Below are positions 1-7,149 of a stretch of 12,992 nucleotides of DNA, piece by piece (the first letter of the stretch is position 1; each line of letters opens with the position of its first letter). A program made the position numbers and the translations under genes. The stretch is from an uncultured Candidatus Altimarinota bacterium (GTDB lineage: Bacteria; Patescibacteriota; Gracilibacteria; BD1-5; UBA6164), in the NCBI GenBank assembly GCA_937944175.1, contig CALDZW010000042.1, forward strand, positions 1-12,992. Reading direction: 5' to 3'. The notes beneath the pieces are model-generated. The model had not been told where the DNA came from, searched no databases, and saw only the letters and a list, made by a program, of their open reading frames with translations.

Positions 1-342
1 TTCTTTTGAAGTATCAATTATTTTATCAGGTTTTCGAGATATTTTTTTGAGAGTTTTTTTACAGTTACAATTTACATTAAATAGGTACTGAACTTGATCT
101 GGGACATCACCCATATCATCAATCCTTACTACATCAAAGAGTCTATAAATTTGAGATATTATTTGATCAATATTTTCATCATCTGTTAATTCAATACCAA
201 CAAGAATATGTCAGTTCCCTACTTCATCAAATGCAGCACTAAATGCTTTAATAGAATAATTTTTTTTGCGTAATAAATTACTTATTCGGTTTATTACACC
301 AACTGAATCATTTGTTACTATATTTATATAATGTAATGTCAT
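1..342 (-). CDS. ilvN: Acetolactate synthase small (regulatory) subunit, partial
   Basis: This is the regulatory subunit of acetohydroxyacid synthase, which stabilises the catalytic subunit and gives it feedback control by branched-chain amino acids. The 114 visible codons start with ATG at 342 and run off the left edge without a stop, so the C-terminal part is missing. The first 75 or so residues are an ACT domain: a strand reading MTLHYINIVTNDSVGVINRI, then NLLRKKNYSIKAF, then a strand NGHILVGIEL whose Gly is a TGA codon. After it comes the typical I-D-Q-I-I-S-Q-I-Y-R-L segment and a VVRIDDM strand. The gene begins 23 bases after the ilvB stop, as expected for an ilvBN operon. It could equally be named ilvH. 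The presence of a regulatory subunit points to the anabolic enzyme rather than a catabolic acetolactate synthase. The family call is secure; the C-terminal domain cannot be judged. Confidence 0.92.
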
Positions 343-365
343 TATTCTGTCTTAATAAGTATGTA

Positions 366-2057
366 TTATTCTTCCCACATAGTATCTCAAAGAGTTTTTC
401 CTGGTGCCACCATTGGAAAGATGTTATCTTCATCTGCAATATTTCTCACTTCTATAATTGCTGGTCAAGGACTTACAAATTGTTTTATGAGTATTTCATC
501 TAATTCTTTCTCACTTTCTGCAGCTAATCAAGTAATTCAGTAAGCATCTGCTAATTTTATGTAGTCCGGAGAAGTAATTGGCGTTGAGGCATAATTCTTA
601 TCAAAGAATAATTCTTGCCATTGACGTACCATTCATAAGAAATTGTTATTCATGATAACCACTTTAATATTTAAATCATGATCTTTTAATACTTGTAACT
701 CTTGTATATTCATTTGAATACCTCAATCTCCTACAATTATTATAATCATTTTTTCTGGATTCTCAAATGCAGCTCATATTGCTGTAGGAAGTGCAAATCA
801 CATAGTTCCAGATCATCAAGAGCTCATCCATGCTTCAGGCGATGCTACTTTCAAAATTTGGGCTGCCCACATTTGATGTTGTCATACATCTGTTACAAAC
901 ATGTAATTTTCAATATCTTTATCTTTTTCTGTTGCACTATTAATACAATTAAGAGCATTTTTGGTAGAAAAGTGATATGTTTTGTGAATATATGGATGTG
1001 TCTCTTTATATGTATCAATCTCCTTTCTCCAATTCTCTATATCAAGTCTATGCAATTGTATTTTCTGCCACTTCTTACAAAATTCTTTTGCATCTGCATG
1101 AATAAAGAGATCTGTTTGCACTACTTTATTTTTTTCTGATGTATCTATATCGATATGTATTACTCGTGCATTTTTAGCAAAATCTGTATAATTTCAGACA
1201 ATTCTATCATCAAAATGAGATCATATATTAATAATCAAATCTGCATTATGCATTGCAAGATTTGCATGGTAGAATCAATGCATTCCAAGCATTCATAAAT
1301 AATTTTTAGATTTTTCTGAAATTACTCATTTGGCAAGTAAAGTTGTAACACAAGGTATTCATAGTGTTTCAACTATTTGTGTAATATTACTAGAAGCTTC
1401 TGCTGACTTTATTCATTGTCCCAAGAGAAGAATTGGTTTCTGAGATCAGTCAAGCATTTTTAAAAAATGATTTATATCAGTTCTAGTCACTTCAAGAATT
1501 GGTTGTCTATTATAATGAAGATTAAGAGGAATATTCTTTTCTCAACTCTTGTATTCCATAAGACTAATATCTTTTGGAAAATCAATAAGTACAGGTCATG
1601 GCCTTCAAGTTGTTGCAATGTTTATTGCTTCATTCACAATGTTTGGTATATCTTGAACATCTGTGATTACAAAACTGTGTTTTACACAACTCATTGTTGC
1701 ACCAATGATATCTACTTCTTGAAATACATCCTTTCACATAAGAGAATATGCTACTTGCCCCGTAATAAATAATGTTGGAATAGAATCCATATAGGCATCC
1801 ATTATTCATGTAATCAAATTTGTAGCTCCTGGTCATGAAGTTGCTATTGCAACTCATAAACTCTTTTTTGAACTTCTGGAAACTCCCTGAGCAGCAAATG
1901 CTGCTCATTGTTCGTTTCTTACAAGAATATGTTCGATTCAATCAAACAATTCAATCTTGTCATAGAGTGGCATAATGGCTCATCATGGATACCCAAATAT
2001 TCTTGTCACTCAGTTCTCATGTAACATTTCAAGAAGTATATCAGAACCAATTTTCAT
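366..2057 (-). CDS. ilvB: Acetolactate synthase large (catalytic) subunit
   Basis: This thiamine-diphosphate enzyme condenses two pyruvates to acetolactate, or pyruvate with 2-oxobutyrate, the first common step to valine, leucine and isoleucine. Read with TGA=Gly it has 563 residues, the normal family length. Near the N-terminus stand FGYPGGAIMPLYD, the catalytic-Glu segment HILVRNEQGAAFAAQG, and ATSGPGATNLITGIMDAYMD. The C-terminal half has HQMWAAQ, SSGGSGTMGFALPTAIGA, the diphosphate/Mg-binding stretch GDGG...MNNNFLGMVRQWQ (residues about 440-470), and the usual ending PMVAPGKTLGDTMWEE. Many of these invariant glycines are TGA, including two in FGYPGGA. I chose the ATG at 2057 because it opens directly on the conserved N-terminal helix; an AGCAGG stretch a few bases upstream is at best a weak ribosome-binding site. 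The gene follows an attenuator-like leader by 19 bases and is followed by ilvN. Under the standard code it would look like a heavily broken pseudogene; it is not. Confidence 0.97.
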
Positions 2058-2077
2058 AATGCCTGCTTTAAAATATA

Positions 2078-2105
2078 AAAAAACTCTCATACATGTGAGA
2101 GTTTT
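2078..2105 (-). terminator. Terminator hairpin of the ilv attenuator
   Basis: On the minus strand AAAACTCTCA and TGAGAGTTTT form a perfect 10-pair stem around a 6-base loop (CATGTA). The 3' arm runs into seven consecutive T, ending at 2077. The stem lies between the leader peptide and ilvB, and ilvB starts only 19 bases beyond the T-run. It would therefore block ilvB rather than end a gene, which makes it the regulated terminator (arms 3 and 4) of an attenuator. Confidence 0.88.
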
Positions 2106-2160
2106 GTTGTTAGTCATAATTATATACACAAAAACACTCCTTATTATTGATAAATAAGGA
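2097..2160 (-). promoter_or_regulatory. Competing pause hairpin and antiterminator of the ilv leader
   Basis: Two alternative pairings precede the terminator. TCCTTATT (2160-2153) pairs perfectly with AATAAGGA (2145-2138) around a 7-base loop; this stem covers the last Leu and Ile codons and the stop of the leader peptide (arms 1:2). GAGTGTTTT (2139-2131) can instead pair with AAAACTCTC (2105-2097), 8 of 9 pairs with one U-U mismatch (arms 2:3). The second pairing uses two bases of arm 2 and the whole 5' arm of the terminator, so it excludes both other hairpins. A ribosome stalled on the Ile/Leu/Val codons would free arm 2 and favour read-through. One that reaches the stop would cover arm 2 and let the terminator form. 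The pairings are seen in the sequence; the mechanism is inferred from the enterobacterial ilv and trp models. Confidence 0.72.
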
Positions 2161-2194
2161 CAAGGACTAGAATAGATGTTTGTGTTAGATTCAT
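2144..2194 (-). CDS. ilv leader peptide (attenuator)
   Basis: This is a 16-codon frame, MNLTQTSILVLVLIYQ, ending in TAA. Codons 8-14 are ATT CTA GTC CTT GTC CTT ATT, giving Ile-Leu-Val-Leu-Val-Leu-Ile without interruption; codon 3 is also Leu. It lies in the lepA-ilvB gap, on the ilv strand, just upstream of mutually exclusive hairpins and the terminator. Leader peptides of this kind (IlvL and IvbL in enterobacteria) have no function as proteins: the speed at which they are translated reports the supply of charged Ile, Leu and Val tRNAs. The frame uses no TGA codon, so its reading does not depend on the recoded genetic code. No clear Shine-Dalgarno sequence precedes the ATG, but that is true of every gene here. 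The run of seven regulatory codons in so short a frame makes chance unlikely. Confidence 0.85.
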   Translation of the reverse strand: MNLTQTSILVLVLIYQ

Positions 2195-2224
2195 GATTTT
2201 TTTAGTATTTTATAATACAATGTA

Positions 2225-2252
2225 AGTGTATAAAAAAATGGAAACGTGTCAA
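2225..2252 (-). promoter_or_regulatory. Candidate promoter of the ilv operon
   Basis: A perfect TTGACA (2252-2247) begins 3 bases after the lepA stop. A TACACT lies 16 bases further (2230-2225) and matches 4 of 6 positions of the -10 consensus. Transcription would start near 2218 and give a leader of about 160 bases that contains the whole attenuator. An overlapping TATACA with a 14-base spacer is an alternative -10. Read-through from lepA would meet the same attenuator. Confidence 0.45.
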
Positions 2253-2255
2253 ATT

Positions 2256-4139
2256 TTACTTTTTAAGTAAATTCACAAACGCCTCACTTGGAAGACTTAC
2301 TTTACCAAACTGCTTCAATTTTTTCTTTCATTTTTTTTGTTTTTCTAAGAGCTTTCTTTTTCTTGAAATATCTCATCAATATAATTTGGCAGTGACATCT
2401 TTTCTCATAGCAGATATATTTTCTCTTCACACTACATCAGCTCATATAACAGCCTGAATTTTTATAGTAAATAATGCCTTTGGAATACTTTCCTTAAGAT
2501 TAGCACATATCTTTCCTCCTAGATTTCTTGCTTGATCTTTATGACAAATAAAAGCAAGTGCATCAACTTTTTCATCAGCAATTACTATCTCAAGCTTCAC
2601 AAGATTATCTTCAGAATACCTCAGGAATTCATAGTTCAGACTAGCATATCAACTTGATAAGCTTTTCATTTCATCATAAAAATCTCAAATTAATTCATTC
2701 ATAGGAAGCTCGTACACAAGCATGACCCTATCGCTATCAATGAATTGTTGATTTTTAAAAATTCATCTTCTTTCTTGAGAGAGTTGCATCAAATTTCATA
2801 CATATTCTTGAGGTGTAATAATCTCTACTTTAGCAATTGGTTCTTCTATATGTAAGTATCTTCCCTGAGCAGGAAGATCTTCAGGGTTAGAAACCATTAT
2901 TCTCGTACATTTTTGTCATCTAGCATCATCAATGAGTTCAGCTGAATAGCGTGAATATTCACTTAATTTATCTCACAAAACTAATACCCTGTATGTTACC
3001 TGAGGAGAAGTCATAATCACATCCATATCAAATTCTCTCAGTAGTCTCTCTTTTACAATATCAAGATGTAACAGTCATAAGAATCCACATCTATATCAAT
3101 GTCCAAGTGCTGGACTTACTTCTGATTCTACAGCCAGTGCTGAATCATTAAGCACCAATTTTTCCATAGCATCTTTGAGGAGTGGATATTCTGAAGAATC
3201 CATAGCAAAAATTCAAGCATAAATGAATGGTGTTACTTCTCAAAATCAATCAATTGCTTCAGCTTCTTCTGGTTTTGCCTTTGGTCAATCTACTATTTCT
3301 GGTTTCCACATTGTATCTCACACTTTAGCATCTCTAATAGTTTTGAGACCAGTAACCACATATCATACTGATCACAATCATATCTTTGGATCACTCTCAT
3401 AACTCGGCGAAAAATGTCCTACATCAAGCGCTTCTATTTTTTTATCTGTATTCAAAAAATGACACGTGTCTCATTTTTTTACTTCTCATTGAAAGACCTT
3501 TATGTAGCTCACTACTCCCCTATATGGATCATATTGTGAGTCAAATACAAGAGCCTTTAGCTCATCAGTTTCAGGAGCACTATCTGAATATACTTGAGGA
3601 GAACTAATCCTCTCTATCACTGCCTCTAATACTGACTCAACATTCTGTCATGTTTTTGCTGAAATTCAAATAATTTCTGACTTATCACATCCAAGCAAAT
3701 TAATAATCTCTTCAGCTACTTTATCAAAATCAGCCGCTGGTAAATCAATTTTATTAATAACCGGGATAATATCTAGGTCATTTTCTATTGCCATATACAC
3801 ATTACTCAAAGTCTGAGCTTCAATTCATTGAGCTGCATCTACAATCAATAATGCTCATTCAACAGAAGCAAGTGAGCGAGAAACTTCATACTGAAAATCA
3901 ACATGCCCTGGGGTGTCAATTATATTCAGTTCGTATCACTTCCAGTTCATTCTTACCGGTTGTAACTTAATTGTAATCCCTCTCTCTTGTTCCAACTCCA
4001 TAGTATCAAGCATTTGACCATGCTTCATGTCTCTTTTTTCAATAGTTCCTGTCATTTCTAACAGTCTATCAGCTAGTGTTGATTTTCCATGATCAATATG
4101 AGCAATAATACAAAAATTTCTAATATTCTCTAAATTCAT
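2256..4139 (-). CDS. lepA: Elongation factor 4 (LepA), translational GTPase
   Basis: LepA is a ribosome-bound GTPase that acts on stalled or mis-translocated ribosomes and in 30S assembly. With TGA=Gly the frame has 627 residues. The GTPase domain shows the P-loop AHIDHGKST (residues 13-21), the switch I segment QERGITIK (51-58), DTPGHVDF (75-82) and NKID. The TGA codons in VEGALLIVDAAQGIEAQT and in GISAKTGQN fall on glycines fixed in the family. Later landmarks are the CGFLGLLHLDIVKERL segment, GYASLNYEF, VDALAFICHKDQ and the LepA-specific C-terminus KDVTAKLYGGDISRKRKLLE...KQFGKVSLPSEAF. It is some 28 residues longer than E. coli LepA, partly through an insertion near residues 376-416. I chose the ATG at 4139; a TTG three codons upstream is possible. 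ksgA lies 117 bases upstream. Confidence 0.97.
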
Positions 4140-4172
4140 TGAGATCAATCTTTAGTAAGTACAATATATAAG

Positions 4173-4200
4173 ATTATAGAGAATAATCCCTAAAAGTAAA
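4173..4200 (-). promoter_or_regulatory. Candidate lepA promoter
   Basis: A perfect TATAAT (4178-4173) follows TTTACT (4200-4195, 4 of 6 -35 positions) with a 16-base spacer, in the 117-base gap between ksgA and lepA. Transcription would begin about 25-30 bases before the lepA ATG. No terminator is visible after ksgA, so lepA may also be reached by read-through. Confidence 0.55.
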
Positions 4201-4256
4201 TCAATTCTCTGCTATTAACTATTAGTAATGGGTGCCACATATTATCAAATAATAAC

Positions 4257-5087
4257 TTAATACAATTCTTCTGAGAGTTTACACCATGTTTCTATTCATA
4301 AGTTTTCTGGTCGTGCCATTGGATCAATATGTAATCTCCCAAATGCTCTAGTCACATCAATTTTTTCAAACCCTCCATTCATAAGATTTTTAGAAAGTTT
4401 TTTCCTTGAAGCTACAAAAGCAACTTTTATAAGTTTTAGAAATTTTTTATCACAATACTCATCATACTTACTATGTGTTCTAAAAACTAACACACTTGAT
4501 TCAACTTTAGGTGCTGGAATAAAATTATCGCTCGGTACAACAATCACTTCTCTCACATGAGTTTTTTTTGCGACAATCAATGATAATACTGAAGTCTTTG
4601 ATCTGTCTCAATATTCCTGTCATAACAAGATTTTGTCTCACACATCTTTTTGTAACAAGATTACCATATTTTCAGGTTTATTATCAAGAGTGTATAAAAA
4701 GTGTCTTAGTATTGGAGAAGTAATATAGTATGGAATATTTGCTATTACAGAATAGTCTTGAAATAAATCATTTCACTGAAATTTCAAAATATCAATATTC
4801 TCAATAGAGAATTTTACCTCTCAAGATTCTAGCTCTCACCTATCAATTCTATCATTGAGAATTTCAATCATAGACTTATCAAGCTCAATGAGTTGTAGAT
4901 TTTTTGGTTTTTGGTCTAGTAATTTTTCAGTTAAAGCCCCATATCATGGTCCCACCTCTATAATACTCTTTCATTCTACTTCGATTGCTTCAGCTATAAA
5001 CTTCAAGATTGCATTATTTACAAGAAAGTTCTGACCTAATGCTTTTTTTGCCCTAATTTTATACCTCTTAATTATCTCTTCTGACAT
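4257..5087 (-). CDS. ksgA: 16S rRNA dimethyladenosine transferase KsgA (RsmA)
   Basis: KsgA dimethylates the two adjacent adenines of the terminal hairpin of 16S rRNA and serves as a late checkpoint in 30S maturation. The frame has 276 residues, the usual length. Near the N-terminus stands KALGQNFLVNNAIL, which is characteristic of the family, followed by SAM-binding motif I EVGPGYGALTEKLL (residues about 42-55), whose middle Gly is TGA. Then come the acidic residue of LIELDKSM, the catalytic motif NIPYYITSPI (about 115-124) and the target-domain features VPSDNFIPAPKVESSVL and AFVASRKKLSKNL. The ATG at 5087 opens at the expected distance before the first conserved block. It lies just downstream of the terminator that ends the preceding gene, so it probably has its own promoter. 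Together with lepA it forms a ribosome-related pair. Confidence 0.96.
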
Positions 5088-5142
5088 ATTTATAATTTTT
5101 ATATATAATGTTAAGCATCTTATTAGTATTTATCTCAAACAC

Positions 5143-5171
5143 AAAAAAATAGTTGCAAGCAACTATTTTTA
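5143..5171 (-). terminator. Intrinsic terminator after the methyltransferase gene
   Basis: A 12-pair perfect stem, AAAAATAGTTGC with GCAACTATTTTT, encloses a 2-base loop and is followed on the minus strand by a T-run reaching 5143. The TAA stop of the methyltransferase gene (5171-5169) overlaps the foot of the stem. The structure is nearly symmetrical and could work in both directions, but there is no plus-strand gene for it to serve. Confidence 0.85.
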
Positions 5172-6122
5172 TTCTTTTTCAAAGAGGAATTGTCAACGAA
5201 GATGAGTTTTTTTTGAATTAATACACTTGAATCAGTGTTGCTCATAGAATTTAATCAATCATTCTCATGAAAAGGCATGTAATGAAAGAATTTCAAGAAC
5301 CTCTCATTCAAGAAATGTAATATTTCATCTTAAATCTACACTTCTATTCTCTTTAAACAAATAGCTAAAAGTAAACTTCAGGGAGTTAGTAATATCTTCT
5401 TTTATCATTTTTACTTTTATCTCTGCATCTGGGTCAACTATTCAAAATTTCTCTAACTTATTCATTAAAAAATCTTTTCAATCATTATTATATGCTTCAT
5501 TATAAGCATTAAAAAGTCTCATATCATCTTTAAAGCCACCATCACCTCTTAATCTTACATCAAGCCATAATTGATCTCAGCTTGATAGTATATTGTATAG
5601 TATATCTACTATATTTGAGTTTTCAATACTTCCTACTGTGTTTCATAAAAAAGTAAAAACTCTCTTGCTATATTCACCTGTCATGTTTGAAATCTCTCTT
5701 GTAAACTTTGAACTTCATATGTCTGCCCTCATAAGTTTGAAATCTATATCTTCTTCTGAAAATGCCTTATCAGCTAATATAAGCATTTCATCTGAAGAAT
5801 CCACTCAAATAAAAGTAACCTTATCATTTCAAGATACATTTATCACTTCCTTCTCTGTTAATCAAGCTCAACATCAAAGACTTACAACAACAAGATCTTC
5901 ATCTGAAAAGTTATCTAATATATCTTTTCAAAAAGCAACTTTTGATTCATTAATTTCTCCAATTACTCATTCATCAACAGAAAAAACATTCCCATCATAA
6001 TAAGCTTCAGCTCATTCTCATGTATATAGTTGTTTTTGATCTATCTTTCTTGAACGAAGTGATTTCGAAAAACTTTCTAAATTTTCTAAATCTGAATCTA
6101 ATCTATATATATATTTTGACAT
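5169..6122 (-). CDS. SAM-dependent methyltransferase, EgtD-like (Methyltransf_33 type)
   Basis: This class I SAM-dependent methyltransferase has 317 residues, close to the roughly 320 of the EgtD/histidine Nα-methyltransferase family. Motif I is VVVSLGCGAGLTEKEV, with three glycines written TGA, followed by FIGVDSSDEMLILA and then TFLGNTVGSIENSNIVDILY. The last resembles the family's G-S-T-I-G-N segment, but has Ser where EgtD has its Asn. A stretch KFTFSYLFKENR follows, and the C-terminus ends in HGFKCINSKKTHLRGQFLF, like the final strands of the family. The gene starts 12 bases after the HD-domain gene and ends in a strong terminator, so the two are co-transcribed. No ergothioneine partner (EgtB-like) is present. 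That it is a methyltransferase is firm; the subfamily is likely; the substrate is unknown. Confidence 0.82.
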
Positions 6123-6134
6123 AACTTATTATAT

Positions 6135-7034
6135 TTATGAATATATTTGCGAAAGTGCAATACCTATTTTTCATTTCTCTCATAATCGAGTTATTGCTGA
6201 TTTCGTAAGTGTAAAAGATGCTGTAAAAAGTTTTTTTCAAAGTCATTCAATACTTTTAACATGAACTCAATCTTCATCAAACCATCATTTGTTTAACAAC
6301 TCATTAAATGCCTCTTTATCTTTAATCTCCCAAACAACATTTGTAGAATTTTCATATACAATATCAAATAATTCTTCATTAAAATCATTAAAACACACAC
6401 TAAGAAGTTTTAGTTTTATTTCTTTAAACCCTTGTAACTTATTCTCTTTCACATACTTAGAAAAAAGCCCCTTACATCTTTTCAGTGAGAGTCAATCTTC
6501 ATTGAATCAGAGAATATGCATGAGGGGAAGGTAAAGTCCTTGGCTTTCAAACGATTTCTTGATTTGTTTTTCTGCAGGCATAAATTTCAGAGTTGCTAAA
6601 TTATGCTCTCTGTCAGCAAGTTTAACTAAAATACATCAAATATTTTTGATTCCTCCAGCAAGCATTTTGTCTCTTTCATTCTCATACACAGTATCAGCTC
6701 AATAAAAAGTTGGTTCTGTTTTTGTTACAGAATCAACTATATATCATACATTATTTCAAAAATCACTATAGATTTGACCTATTTTTAGGTCTTCACAATC
6801 TTCAACAGCATCATGTAATAAACCTGCAGCACATAACTCAACATCATGAAATCTATTCCATAAGGCTACTCAAACTGCAAGTGGATGAATAAAATAATCT
6901 TCTCCTGATTTTCTTTTTTGTCAATGATGAGCTTTCTTGGAAACTTCATATGCCAACAGTAAAAAATCACTTTGTTTTTTTGAAAGTGATCTACATATTT
7001 GATTAAATGCTTCTTGATCAGAAAAATATGACAT
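6135..7034 (-). CDS. HD-domain protein of the RelA/SpoT hydrolase type
   Basis: The 299-residue protein carries the metal-dependent hydrolase domain of RelA/SpoT homologues, which removes pyrophosphate from (p)ppGpp. Visible in order are KAHHGQKRKSGEDYFIHPLA (residues about 35-54), the metal ligands of LLHDAVED (HD at about 74-75, fitting the HDxxED pattern of the family), a YIVDSVTKTE segment, and VKLADREHNLATLKFMP (from about 137). These are the landmarks of the SpoT HD domain. I see no (p)ppGpp synthetase, TGS or ACT domain. The last 110 residues or so match nothing I recognise. The protein is longer than the small HD-only hydrolases of the MESH1 type. It starts at ATG 7034 and is followed 12 bases later by the methyltransferase. 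Substrates other than (p)ppGpp cannot be excluded. Confidence 0.86.
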
Positions 7035-7149
7035 ATACAAAAATAGTTATATTAGGTATAATATATGATATGAAAAAGTGGCTTTTTTCAAAATTTTTTT
7101 TTAATTACACAGAATAATTATATATAATGTCATTTGCATGTTAAATTAT

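Noticed and set aside
312..1139. Plus-strand open frames of 60-145 codons inside ilvB and ilvN
   Set aside because: They have low-complexity Ser/Phe/Tyr-rich products and lie opposite well-conserved acetolactate synthase sequence; they are complementary-strand shadows.
3453..3480. Terminator-like hairpin GACACGTGTC with A/T flanks on the minus strand
   Set aside because: It lies inside the conserved LepA segment LKKGDTCHFLN. The codons explain the sequence, and a terminator inside the gene makes no sense without other evidence.
3936..4148. TTG at 4148 as the lepA start
   Set aside because: The ATG at 4139 begins directly on the family N-terminus MNLENIRNFCIIAHIDHG; the three extra codons add nothing conserved.
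7072..7099. GAAAAAG/CTTTTTTC hairpin followed by a T-run on the plus strand
   Set aside because: The T-run follows only in the plus direction, where there is no gene. On the minus strand the stem is not followed by T, so it is not a convincing terminator of the large gene.
7035..7149. Search for a promoter of the HD/methyltransferase unit
   Set aside because: Several TATTAT-like strings exist in this AT-rich gap, but none has a -35 partner at an acceptable distance, so I do not report one.
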